A stretch of 64,000 nucleotides of DNA, taken from the NCBI RefSeq assembly GCF_006516955.1, contig NZ_VHLG01000003.1:124001-188000 (forward strand). Direction: 5' to 3'. This DNA comes from Martelella alba (GTDB lineage Bacteria > Pseudomonadota > Alphaproteobacteria > Rhizobiales > Rhizobiaceae). Positions 28,920 to 38,653 of this stretch are shown here, one piece after another. The notes under the pieces are model-generated. The model was given only the letters and a program-made list of their open reading frames with translations, was not told the origin of the DNA and did not search any database. How positions within the stretch are numbered: position 1 is the first letter of the stretch; each line of letters opens with the position of its first letter. The position numbers and the translations under genes are program-made.

Positions 28920-29040
28920 TAATGAATTTTGCATGTATATATGTAAAAAAAAGAAAATTTACAAACAATTTTCAAAATAATATAAAAATTTAATTAAATA
29001 ATTAAATATTGAATGATATTTAATAAAAATATTACCTGTC
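28920..29040. promoter_or_regulatory. Very AT-rich leader upstream of the Ala-rich orphan
   Basis: This stretch of about 110 bases is almost all A and T (runs such as TTAATTAAATAATTAAATATT near 28989-29009), in a window otherwise well above 55% GC. It directly precedes the orphan gene starting at 29068. It is likely the promoter, perhaps bound by a MucR/Ros-type or H-NS-like silencer, or it may be a signature of acquired DNA. This is inference. Confidence 0.5.
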
Positions 29041-29067
29041 ATGGTTGGGTGCAACGGAGTTTCAACC

Positions 29068-29640
29068 ATGAAACAGGCCAAAATCGCAGGCATTCACAGC
29101 AAGATTAAAATTTTTGTGTCCCTTTCAATTCTGATGTTTCCCTTCATGCCTCAGTCCGGTTTCGCCCAGGCGACCGGACCAACGATTGTCGGGTCGAGCG
29201 TTGCGGCACTGGCTCAAAGCATGGCTTCCATGAGCAGTGCGCAGAAAATTGCTGCGATTCGTGCCTTCATACAAGCTAACCCGAATGTTCCGGTGGCGAC
29301 CCTTGCGGCGTCGCTCGTTGCTGCTGCCGGGGTAACCCCCGGTCTGTCCGCGTCCGTCGCGGCTGCCTTTGTTCAGGCGGTGCCAGCGCAGCAACGTGCG
29401 CAGGTTGCCATTGCTGCTGTGAATGCCGTTCCGGCTGGCGGCAAGGCAGCAGTGGCAGGTGCCGTGGTTGCGGCTACGCCTGCCGGCGCGGCACGGAATG
29501 CTGTCGCCAATTCGGTAACGGCATCGGTTAACGCGGATACAACCCTTTCCACCAGTACCAGATCAGGCATTGGCGGAAGTATTAACGAGGCTGCGTCTGG
29601 AGGAAGCACGAACGACGTACAGTCGGCTTCACCATCCTGA
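29068..29640 (+). CDS. Ala/Val-rich secreted orphan protein
   Basis: The 190-residue product starts at ATG 29068 (MKQAKIAGIHSKIKIFVSLS); an upstream ATG at 29041 is less likely. A signal peptide covers residues 1-33, with cleavage after GFAQ. The mature part is low-complexity, rich in Ala, Val, Ser and Pro, with recurring blocks such as AASLVAAAGV, AVPAQQRAQVAIAAV, AVPAGGKAAVAGAV and AATPAGAARNAV. That resembles a fibre, surface coat or adhesin-like filler rather than an enzyme. I know no family. The composition and the AT-rich leader point to a lineage-specific or acquired gene. Confidence 0.7.
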   Translation: MKQAKIAGIHSKIKIFVSLSILMFPFMPQSGFAQATGPTIVGSSVAALAQSMASMSSAQKIAAIRAFIQANPNVPVATLAASLVAAAGVTPGLSASVAAAFVQAVPAQQRAQVAIAAVNAVPAGGKAAVAGAVVAATPAGAARNAVANSVTASVNADTTLSTSTRSGIGGSINEAASGGSTNDVQSASPS

Positions 29641-29653
29641 AATTATGTTTCCA

Positions 29654-29692
29654 AAAGGCAGGGAAAGTTGTGAGTGTTGCTGCCCTGCCTTT
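29654..29692 (+). terminator. Hairpin after the Ala-rich orphan
   Basis: The arms AAAGGCAGGG (29654-29663) and CCCTGCCTTT (29683-29692) lie 13 bp past the stop with a 19-nt loop; the right arm ends in T. It probably terminates the orphan transcript. Confidence 0.6.
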
Positions 29693-29721
29693 GCGGTGTT
29701 GAAGCCGATGATGCAAGGAAA

Positions 29722-29751
29722 CGATCGGCGAGGGGGCTACCTCGCCGATCG
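29722..29751. terminator. Perfect 12-bp hairpin in the convergent gap
   Basis: The arms CGATCGGCGAGG (29722-29733) and CCTCGCCGATCG (29740-29751) are perfectly complementary with a 6-nt loop. The hairpin sits in the 292-bp gap before the convergent M14 gene. On the minus strand the stem is followed by TTTCC, so it more plausibly serves that gene, whose stop is at 29933. The rest of the gap holds a run of ten G residues at 29913-29922 and nothing else I can name. Confidence 0.45.
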
Positions 29752-29932
29752 TATCGGCCTTCAAAGTCGCTTTGTCCCTATGGGCATTCTGCCATACGAT
29801 CGCTATTCGTGACGGAAGCTGGCGCCTGCCATCCTTTCAGACAACGCTGGCAGCAAAGTTTCATCCATTGGCAATCGTGCCGGGATCGGCTGCGAACGCC
29901 GCGGCGGCGCTTGGGGGGGGGGAGCCGTTCAC

Positions 29933-31672
29933 TCAGCGTTCTGAGGGCAGTTTCATGGTCTGCCAGGCGGTATAGGCCGCGCGCACTGTTTCCAGCTGGG
30001 CCGTATGCCCCTGAATGAAATCGTCGCCATAGATCGATTCATCTGGATATTCAGTGATCAGTGTCAACGGCACTCGCTGGCGCTGATTGACGGCAAACAT
30101 CACCGGAAAACCGTTGATTACCGGCCAGTCGGGCTGGCCGGTATGTGCCGTGTAGAGCGCGATATGTGCCTGACTATAGGCGACGAGAGCCGCGTTTTGC
30201 GCCAGTCTGGCCGTGATGTGGTCCATCAGTGCTCTGGCCTGATGTTCCCATTCGCGATGGTGGCGCATGATCAGGAAAAAGCCTTTCGGCAAGGTCCACA
30301 TGCCGAAACCGCGCGGCACATAGCCGCAAAGCGGCCGGGTCCATTCATGGGCTGGATAGCCATGCAGATTGAGGTGAAGCTGTGCGCCGCTCAACGCTTC
30401 CGCGCGGAAGCGAATTTCGGTTTCACCCGGCATTTCGGCTGTCCGATATTCGAGATCGTCGCCAAAGGCGGTATAGCGCGCGGCATGGTGCATATGCGCC
30501 GGATTATTTGCGCGTAAACGCCAATCGACCTCATAACCGTCGGGATTTTCCAGCGGTGAAACGGTGAAATGGGCATTGTCGCGGGTGGCGAGGTCCAGAC
30601 CGGCACGTAGGGCCCCGGCAATGCCGGTTACCTCGTTTGGATGCTGTCCTCCACTAACCATGACCGGGCGATCGCTGCCCTTGACATATCGGGCACAGAC
30701 AGGCCTGCCTGCGCGGGAGCGTGCCGAGAAGGGCTCGCCGGCAATGGTCGCCAGCGTGTGCCTGACCCGTTCTGCGGTAAACGGATTGCGGGCCGTGGCG
30801 ACTGGTTCCATCAGATCGCTGCCGCTCTCATGTCGGGTGAAATTCCGCGTTTCGACCCGAATGGAAAGCGGTCCCTGCGCCTGCAGGATTTCGGGCACGA
30901 TCTGGCCGGGGCGCAGACTGCGATCACCAAGCGGTCGGCCTGATTTCAGCTGAAACATCTCCAGAAGCGAAAAATAGAAATCCTCATGCAGGCATTCCCT
31001 GAGACTGATGATGGCATCGCGCGGTGAGAGTGTCAGCCATTCATCCTCAAAGGGCAGGGTGGCGGTGATGTTGAGCTCTTCGAAATAGGGTTCGCTCTGG
31101 CCCCAGTCATGGTTCCTCAGCGCCTCCATCGTGCGGGCAAAGAGGCATTCGAAATCCGTCTCCAGTCTCTCTCCGGCAGCACCATCTGTGCTGAGCCAGC
31201 CGGTTGGCGAGAGAACCTCTTCGCCAGCGAAATCCTTATGCAGGCGGTTCGGTGCGTAGACCTTTTGCGTTTTCTCCGTCCCGTCATGCCAGATCAGCGT
31301 GACGGTGTAAAAAAGCCCATCTTCCGCCGATGCGGGCGTGAATTGCATGTCGACGCCTTGAAACAGGCCGGCCAGAGGGTAGGCTTCAAGAAGAAAGCGG
31401 TTGGCCGGTGCCTTTGCATGCGTCGGATAGCTAATCCGGGCCTTTGCGAGCCTTTCGGTACTGACCTCCTCACGGAAGAAATGAACGAGGGGTTTATAGG
31501 CGCTGCGGATACGCGCCGTTATCCCCTTTTCCGCCAGCGCTACTTCTGTCGCTCTGCGGGTCTTCGTGTCAGCAAACAGCCAGGCCGAGAGTGTTTTTGC
31601 ACCGCTTTCGCCATGACGGGCGATCAGGGTTTGCGTGGTCGGAGCAAAAGTATTTTCGTAAAGTATTGTCAC
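29933..31672 (-). CDS. M14-family metallocarboxypeptidase-like protein
   Basis: The 579-residue product has zinc motif HxxE in GGQHPNEVTGIAG (His344, Glu347). A later LHLNLHGYPAHEW segment can supply the third ligand, and ITEYPDES may hold the catalytic Glu, as in M14 carboxypeptidases. The first about 300 residues form a large N-terminal region with no family I recognise. I chose the GTG at 31672, which has AAAGG 7 nt upstream; the frame runs further to 31816 but that part is unconvincing. No signal peptide is visible. Function is probably peptide hydrolysis in the cytoplasm, near the peptide transport genes. Confidence 0.8.
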   Translation of the reverse strand: MTILYENTFAPTTQTLIARHGESGAKTLSAWLFADTKTRRATEVALAEKGITARIRSAYKPLVHFFREEVSTERLAKARISYPTHAKAPANRFLLEAYPLAGLFQGVDMQFTPASAEDGLFYTVTLIWHDGTEKTQKVYAPNRLHKDFAGEEVLSPTGWLSTDGAAGERLETDFECLFARTMEALRNHDWGQSEPYFEELNITATLPFEDEWLTLSPRDAIISLRECLHEDFYFSLLEMFQLKSGRPLGDRSLRPGQIVPEILQAQGPLSIRVETRNFTRHESGSDLMEPVATARNPFTAERVRHTLATIAGEPFSARSRAGRPVCARYVKGSDRPVMVSGGQHPNEVTGIAGALRAGLDLATRDNAHFTVSPLENPDGYEVDWRLRANNPAHMHHAARYTAFGDDLEYRTAEMPGETEIRFRAEALSGAQLHLNLHGYPAHEWTRPLCGYVPRGFGMWTLPKGFFLIMRHHREWEHQARALMDHITARLAQNAALVAYSQAHIALYTAHTGQPDWPVINGFPVMFAVNQRQRVPLTLITEYPDESIYGDDFIQGHTAQLETVRAAYTAWQTMKLPSER

Positions 31673-32172
31673 AGGGATGCCTTTACAGCAGGGTCTCGCA
31701 GAGCGTGTGGCCAGGCGGCTTGAGGCCCATAATGGTCGCCATGATCGCCAGGCCAGGGCGCACGCCGACCCTCCCGGACGTCTGGCGACAGCTTTGTCCC
31801 GTAGCGAGGATATCACTACATGCGGCTTCTGGCACGGTTTTGATCGCTTGTGGCCGGGCGATCAGTGGCGTGGGCTTTCATGCCGCATCAGGTCGGTTTT
31901 TGAACGTGATGTGTGTGGTTCGCAGAAATTGACGCAGTATGCTGTGTCTTCCGCACAAACCAGCGAAAATCAACCGGTTTGCGCACGAAACGGAGGTTCG
32001 TGAGGCGTCGACGCTTGATTCTGCGCTGCGTTGCTGCGTAACATCATCGGCGGATAGAGATTCTGAATTCTCTAATGTCGTGTAGCTTACCCTTATTTTG
32101 ATACGCTTCAATGAAGCTGGAGACGTTGCAGTTGCTGACAGATGACCTTTTTTTGACTAATTGGTAAAAACG
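31673..32172. other. 500-bp intergenic region, M14/LysR divergent
   Basis: I find no convincing gene here. The frames present lack family features. It should hold the divergent promoters of the M14 gene and the LysR regulator. A short imperfect dyad (AGAGA-N8-TCTCT near 32056-32073) might be a LysR operator. The part near 32080-32165 is more AT-rich. Confidence 0.5.
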
Positions 32173-33090
32173 ATGCTTCTAGATGATCTCAACGCCCGGT
32201 TTCTACGAGAGTTTTCAGCTGTTGCGCAGACAGGCTCCATTCGCAAGGCCGCGCAGGAAATGAACATCGTTCCATCAGCGATCAGCCGCAAGATTTCAGA
32301 TCTGGAAGCGCGCCTCGGGGTCAAGCTTCTTGAGCGGCGGCCAAATGGGGTGATGCTGACACGCGCCGGAGGTCTGGTCCTGAAATATGCTGCACAGCTG
32401 ACAGATGATCAGGCAGAGTTGATGGAACAGCTGAGCCTGTTTCGCAATACCGAGATAAAGCCTGTCCGCATCGCCTGCAGTGAGGGCTTCATAACCGATC
32501 TTCTGGAAAAGGGGATGGGCGACATTCTGAAGACGGCGTCCGGGCTCAATATTCAGGTTCTGCGCATGTCCTCGCCGGAAGTGCAAAAGGCGCTTGTTGA
32601 CGGGGTTGTCGATATTGGCATTGCCTATGCCGTTTCGGACCATCCGATGATGCGCACTGTTGCCTCGGCCCGCCAGCCGCTCTGTGCAATCTTTCCAAGC
32701 AGCTCGGACTTTGCCCGGCGCGCCAGCATCAATTTCGCCGATATTGGCGGCCTGCCGCTCGCTCTTGTTGAGGAAGGACACCCTGTTCGTTTCCTGCTGT
32801 CGCGGGTTGCGCGGGAGGAGAACACGGTGCTGGCACCGCAGATTGAGTCGAATTCAGTCGCTCTTCTGACGAATTTTGTTGTTGCAGGCATGGGTATCAC
32901 CTTCCTGCCGCAAAGCATTGCCGAGGTCGCGTCGATGCGCTCGCGGATCGTTGCCGTGACGGTGAACAATGCCAAATTCGCCCAAACGGAAGCGCGCCTT
33001 CTGGTGCGGGCCCGGCGCAGACTGGAAAATTCCGTGGAAACTGTCGTCAATATTTTGATGACGAATATGCAGACATTCGCGCATGACTGA
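32173..33090 (+). CDS. LysR family transcriptional regulator
   Basis: The 305-residue product has the N-terminal winged helix (residues 5-60) with FLREFSAVAQTGSIRKAAQ, NIVPSAISRKISDLEARLG and LLERRPNGVMLTRAG. The periplasmic-binding-like effector domain (about 90-300) ends with GMGITFLPQS. The ATG at 32173 gives the usual family N-terminus; an in-frame TTG at 32161 adds four residues. Neighbours are the M14 peptidase behind and the M20 amidohydrolase and peptide ATPase ahead, so it plausibly controls that peptide set. The ligand is unknown. Confidence 0.88.
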   Translation: MLLDDLNARFLREFSAVAQTGSIRKAAQEMNIVPSAISRKISDLEARLGVKLLERRPNGVMLTRAGGLVLKYAAQLTDDQAELMEQLSLFRNTEIKPVRIACSEGFITDLLEKGMGDILKTASGLNIQVLRMSSPEVQKALVDGVVDIGIAYAVSDHPMMRTVASARQPLCAIFPSSSDFARRASINFADIGGLPLALVEEGHPVRFLLSRVAREENTVLAPQIESNSVALLTNFVVAGMGITFLPQSIAEVASMRSRIVAVTVNNAKFAQTEARLLVRARRRLENSVETVVNILMTNMQTFAHD

Positions 33091-33172
33091 CGGCGCCCGC
33101 TTGCGTGGTTGCCGCAATGCAAGAGGGCGCTATTTTCTCGCCAAACCGATACGCAGAGCAGGGAAGCGAGGC

Positions 33173-33202
33173 TATCGGGCGATACCGATTAATCGCCCGA
33201 TA
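33173..33202. terminator. 11-bp inverted repeat between convergent genes
   Basis: The arms TATCGGGCGAT (33173-33183) and ATCGCCCGATA (33192-33202) flank an 8-nt loop. It lies between the LysR stop (33090) and the M20 stop (33211). It is likely a bidirectional terminator; there is no T-tract. Confidence 0.5.
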
Positions 33203-33210
33203 CTCTGGTC

Positions 33211-34380
33211 TCAGTTCAGCGGGCTGCGGGTTTCGACCATGCTGGCCAGCCAGCTGGATCCGTAGGGGATGGCCTCGTCATTGAAGTTGAAATAGGGCGA
33301 ATGCAGTCCGGCACTGTCACCATTGCCGACATTGAGGAATGTTCCCGGACGCTGTTGCAGGAAGTAGGAGAAATCCTCGCCACCCATTGTTGGGTTCAGC
33401 TCGCCATTGACATTGTTGTCTCCGGCGATTTCGCGGGCTACGGCCAGAGCAACTTCCGTTGCTGCGGGATCATTTTTGGTGACCGGATAGCCGGGCGTGA
33501 AGGTGAAGTCGATCTGTACATTGGCGCTGACGGCGATACCGGCGCAGATCTCGCTCAAACGTCGTTCGGCAAGTGCCATGACTTCATCATTCAGCGCGCG
33601 AACCGTTCCGAAAATCTCGACCGTTTCCGGAATGACATTATTGGCTGGTGAATCGGTCTTCATGCTGGTCAGCGATACAATCACAGAATCCAGCGGATCG
33701 ACATTGCGCGAGGAGATCGTCTGGCAGGCCAGAATGATCTGTGCCGCGACGGGCATGGGATCGATACATTTATGCGGGTGCGCTGCGTGCCCGCCCTTGC
33801 CGGTGATCTTGATCCTGGGCGAACCGACTGCAGCCATGAAGGGGCCGGGACGGGTGCCGAACTGACCGACCGGAATGCCGGGCATATTATGCATGCCGTA
33901 GATTTCATCGACGCTCCAGCGTTCCAGAAGGCCATCCTGCAACATCTCACGGGCGCCGAAATAGCCTTCTTCACCGGGCTGGAAGATCAGCACGGCCTGG
34001 CCAGCGAAATTGCGCGTTTCCGACAGATATTTGGCCGCGCCGAGAAGCATGGCCGTGTGTCCGTCATGGCCGCAGGCATGCATGACGCCGGTATTTTCCG
34101 AGGCGTAGTCAAGACCGGTCAGTTCGGTGATCGGCAGCGCGTCCATGTCAGCTCTCAGGCCGATCGATTTACCCTTGCCGCCACGACCTTTGATGATGCC
34201 GACGACGCCGGTCTTGCCGACATTTTCAACCACTTCATCACAGCCGAAGCTGCGCAACAGTTCGGCGACCTTGCCGGCGGTTCTGGTCTCTGTCAGCCCC
34301 AGCTCGGGATGCGCGTGAATGTCGCGGCGCCACTCGGCGATTTCTGACAGCATTTCGGCAAAACGGTTCTTGATTGCCAT
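33211..34380 (-). CDS. M20 family amidohydrolase (hippurate hydrolase-like)
   Basis: The 389-residue product matches the M20D aminoacylase/hippurate hydrolase family. It has HPELGLTETRTAGKVAE, the metal ligands in HACGHDGHTAMLLG, FQPGEEGYFGAREM with the catalytic Glu, HNMPG, and the C-terminal PTMGGEDFSYFLQQRPGTF. It hydrolyses N-acyl amino acids, hippurate or related amides. ATG 34380 has GGAG about 8 nt upstream. It lies 38 bp after the peptide ABC ATPase gene on the same strand, so the two are probably co-transcribed and the imported compound may be an acylated peptide or amino acid. Confidence 0.95.
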   Translation of the reverse strand: MAIKNRFAEMLSEIAEWRRDIHAHPELGLTETRTAGKVAELLRSFGCDEVVENVGKTGVVGIIKGRGGKGKSIGLRADMDALPITELTGLDYASENTGVMHACGHDGHTAMLLGAAKYLSETRNFAGQAVLIFQPGEEGYFGAREMLQDGLLERWSVDEIYGMHNMPGIPVGQFGTRPGPFMAAVGSPRIKITGKGGHAAHPHKCIDPMPVAAQIILACQTISSRNVDPLDSVIVSLTSMKTDSPANNVIPETVEIFGTVRALNDEVMALAERRLSEICAGIAVSANVQIDFTFTPGYPVTKNDPAATEVALAVAREIAGDNNVNGELNPTMGGEDFSYFLQQRPGTFLNVGNGDSAGLHSPYFNFNDEAIPYGSSWLASMVETRSPLN

Positions 34381-34418
34381 TAGATAACTCCATGAAGTTT
34401 ATTTTTTAAATCGTTCGC

Positions 34419-36320
<1,902 letters not shown>

Positions 36321-36498
36321 TCACTCTCTCACTGTGAGCGTTCTCGATCACAAGGAGTGCGTCAGAAAGGACCCCACCGCTTACGTGGTGGCTCAACTTT
36401 TTAGGATGGTCATTGCTGCGCCGAGAACCCCTTGATCCCAGCTTTATTGTTGAAGCGATGTTGTTGGTTTCATCACAAAGAGGAAGCAGTGCATATAA

Positions 36499-36535
36499 GT
36501 ACACGGTGTTGCCGTGGCGGCAACGCTGTGTACTG
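36499..36535. promoter_or_regulatory. 16-bp hairpin in the peptide-transporter promoter region
   Basis: The arms AGTACACGGTGTTGCC (36499-36514) and GGCAACGCTGTGTACT (36520-36535) are complementary at 14 of 16 positions, the exceptions forming G-T pairs in RNA. The loop is GTGGC. It lies about 190 bp upstream of the binding-protein start in the 406-bp divergent region, so an operator or a leader hairpin is likely. Confidence 0.55.
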
Positions 36536-36566
36536 GAAGTTTTTACTTCCGAAGATGCCCGTGGTT

Positions 36567-36578
36567 ACGAATATTCGT
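36567..36578. promoter_or_regulatory. Perfect 12-bp palindrome ACGAATATTCGT
   Basis: The perfect palindrome ACGAATATTCGT sits 32 bp past the hairpin at 36499-36535 and 149 bp before the binding-protein ATG. It is framed by GCCCG (about 36557-36561) and CGGGC. It has the size of a dimeric repressor site. The rest of the region (36321-36726) shows no other gene-like structure. Confidence 0.5.
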
Positions 36579-36726
36579 CGTCGTACATCGGGCCTTGGTT
36601 CGCAGCGACTTTGCCATGCCGGCAATGAAGGCCCTGTGACAGATACAAAATATAAGCCAAGGCCGACATTCATCATTTCGGGTTTCACATGCTGAATGAT
36701 CAATGCTGGCGGATAAGGGGAACGTT

Positions 36727-38442
36727 ATGAATAACCGAGCAACGCTGTTCGTGGGGGGGGCCGCTCTTGCTGTGCTCTTCTCGACAACGGCAATGGCTGC
36801 ACAGGCAACCGATGGCGAAGTAAAGCTTGCTTTCAGCCAGGCGCCGTCCATCATGAACCCGTATCTTTCCGGTGGTACGAAAGATCTTGTCGCCTCCAGC
36901 ATGGTGCTTGAGCCGCTGATCCGGTTCAATCCGCAGGGCGAGATGGTTCCGTGGCTGGTTACGGAAATTCCGACCGTCGCCAATGGCGGGATCTCTGAAG
37001 ACCTTCGCAGCGTCACCTATCATCTCACTCCGGATGTCAAATGGTCCGATGGCACCGATTTCACCGCGGATGATGTGGTTTTCACGGCAAAATACTGCAT
37101 GGATCCCGATGGCGGTTGTGCGCAGCTTTCGCATTTCGAGGGCGTCGAAAAGGTCGAAGCGGTTGATCCGTTGACGGTGAAGGTCACCTTCGATACGCCA
37201 AAGCCCTATCCCTATTCGGTTTTTGCGACCTATGAATCGCCGATTCTCGAAGAAAAGCAGTTTGCCAACTGCACGGGTGCGGCCGCTCCGACATGCGCCG
37301 ATCAGAATTTCCAGCCCAATGGCACCGGTCCCTTCATCGTCACCGAGTTCCGTCCGAATGACACCATCACGCTGAAGGCCAACCCGAATTACCGCGACCC
37401 CGACAAGCCGCATTTTGCCAATGTCATGCTCAAGGGCGGCGGTGATGCGGCCTCTGCTGCACGCTCTGTTCTGCAGACCGGCGAATTCGATTATGCCTGG
37501 AACACCCAGCTTGCGCCGGATGTTCTCGCCAATATGATCAAGGGCGGCAAGGGTACCAGCGAAGTGGCCTTCGGCAGCCTTGTCGAACGTCTGCAGATGA
37601 ACCAGACAGATGCCTCGCCCAGTCTCCCGGCCGATGAGCGCTCCACGACCGCCCATCCGAACCCGGTCACGGGTGATCTGGCCGTGCGCAAGGCGCTTTC
37701 CATGGCGATTGACCGCAATATCCTGGCCCAGATCGGCTATGGCAAGGCGGGCGTTGCCACCTGCAACTGGGTCCCTGCGCCCGAGGCCTATGTGAAGCCA
37801 GACAATGACTGGTGCCTGACCCAGGATATCGAAGGTGCCAAGAAGGTGCTTGAGGATGATGGCTGGGTCGACAGCAATGGCGACGGCGTTCGCGAAAAGG
37901 ATGGCGTCAAGCTGAGCATCCTGTTCCAGACCTCGACCAATGGCGTGCGCCAGGACTTCCAGTCCATCATCAAGGAATGGTGGTCGGAGATCGGTGTTGA
38001 AACGGAACTGCGCAATGTTGATGGCTCCGTCTTCTTCGGCGGTGATCCCAATTCGCCCGACACATTCCAGAAATTCTATGCCGATGTCGAAATGTATGCC
38101 AACAACTTCCCCGGCATCGATCCGGCTCAGTATGTTGCGCAATATACCTGTGACAAGATCCCGCGTCCGGCAACCGGCTGGCAGGGCGAGAACATCAATC
38201 GCTATTGCAATGCCGATTATGATGCACTGGTGAAGGAACTCGGCCAGACTGCCGGCATCGAAGCACGCGGCAAGATTGTCCAGCAGCTCAACGCCATGCT
38301 GACGAAGGATTCCATGGTTCTGCAGCCGCTGGTCTATCGCGGCACGCAGTCTGCCAAGTCGAATACGCTTGGCGGTGTGGAGATCAACGGCTGGGATTCC
38401 GAACTCTGGAATATTGCCGACTGGTATCGCGTCCAGAACTAA
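36727..38442 (+). CDS. ABC transporter substrate-binding protein, peptide type (SBP_bac_5)
   Basis: The 571-residue product has a signal peptide (residues 1-25, ALAVLFSTTAMAAQ) and a periplasmic family-5 solute-binding fold. It shows LTPDVKWSDGTDFTADDVVF, the FKPNDTI-like FRPNDTITLKANPNY and the C-terminal LQPLVYRGTQ. Four Cys pairs may form disulphides. The ATG at 36727 lies behind AAGGGGAACGTT; an upstream ATG at 36703 is less likely. A run of eight G residues (36753-36760) lies inside the signal-peptide coding. Its genes for the two permeases follow, with a hairpin between. Confidence 0.95.
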   Translation: MNNRATLFVGGAALAVLFSTTAMAAQATDGEVKLAFSQAPSIMNPYLSGGTKDLVASSMVLEPLIRFNPQGEMVPWLVTEIPTVANGGISEDLRSVTYHLTPDVKWSDGTDFTADDVVFTAKYCMDPDGGCAQLSHFEGVEKVEAVDPLTVKVTFDTPKPYPYSVFATYESPILEEKQFANCTGAAAPTCADQNFQPNGTGPFIVTEFRPNDTITLKANPNYRDPDKPHFANVMLKGGGDAASAARSVLQTGEFDYAWNTQLAPDVLANMIKGGKGTSEVAFGSLVERLQMNQTDASPSLPADERSTTAHPNPVTGDLAVRKALSMAIDRNILAQIGYGKAGVATCNWVPAPEAYVKPDNDWCLTQDIEGAKKVLEDDGWVDSNGDGVREKDGVKLSILFQTSTNGVRQDFQSIIKEWWSEIGVETELRNVDGSVFFGGDPNSPDTFQKFYADVEMYANNFPGIDPAQYVAQYTCDKIPRPATGWQGENINRYCNADYDALVKELGQTAGIEARGKIVQQLNAMLTKDSMVLQPLVYRGTQSAKSNTLGGVEINGWDSELWNIADWYRVQN

Positions 38443-38455
38443 GCGGTGGACCGAT

Positions 38456-38490
38456 CACACCGGGGCGGCGCCTGACACCGCCCCGGTGTG
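38456..38490 (+). promoter_or_regulatory. 13-bp intercistronic hairpin after the binding-protein gene
   Basis: The arms CACACCGGGGCGG (38456-38468) and CCGCCCCGGTGTG (38478-38490) are perfectly complementary with a 9-nt loop, 13 bp after the binding-protein stop. No T-tract follows. Hairpins at this place usually stabilise the binding-protein part of the transcript or attenuate the permease genes. Confidence 0.7.
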
Positions 38491-38653
38491 GATCATCTGG
38501 AACGGGATCTGGGCTCAGCGCCGTTCCCGTTCGAAGATTTCAATAACAAAATATTGAGGCGCCGGGGCCGTCGCGGTCCTGGTGTCGCCGATACGCGAAC
38601 CCGCGAAACCGGGCGTTTTCCCGCTTTGCCTGTTTCCAACGAGGCCCCGCCTT

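Noticed and set aside
29772-29975. Short plus-strand frame covering the G10 tract
   Set aside because: No ribosome-binding site or family content, and it runs into the M14 gene end on the other strand.
36432-36695. 87-codon frame in the divergent peptide-transporter region
   Set aside because: The translation is rich in Cys and Arg without a fold, and the region is better explained by the hairpin and palindrome.
36700-38142. Open frame of 480 codons on the minus strand, antisense to the peptide binding protein
   Set aside because: It is the GC-rich antisense shadow of a clear family-5 binding protein, has no family match that I recognise, and begins or ends within the sense gene.
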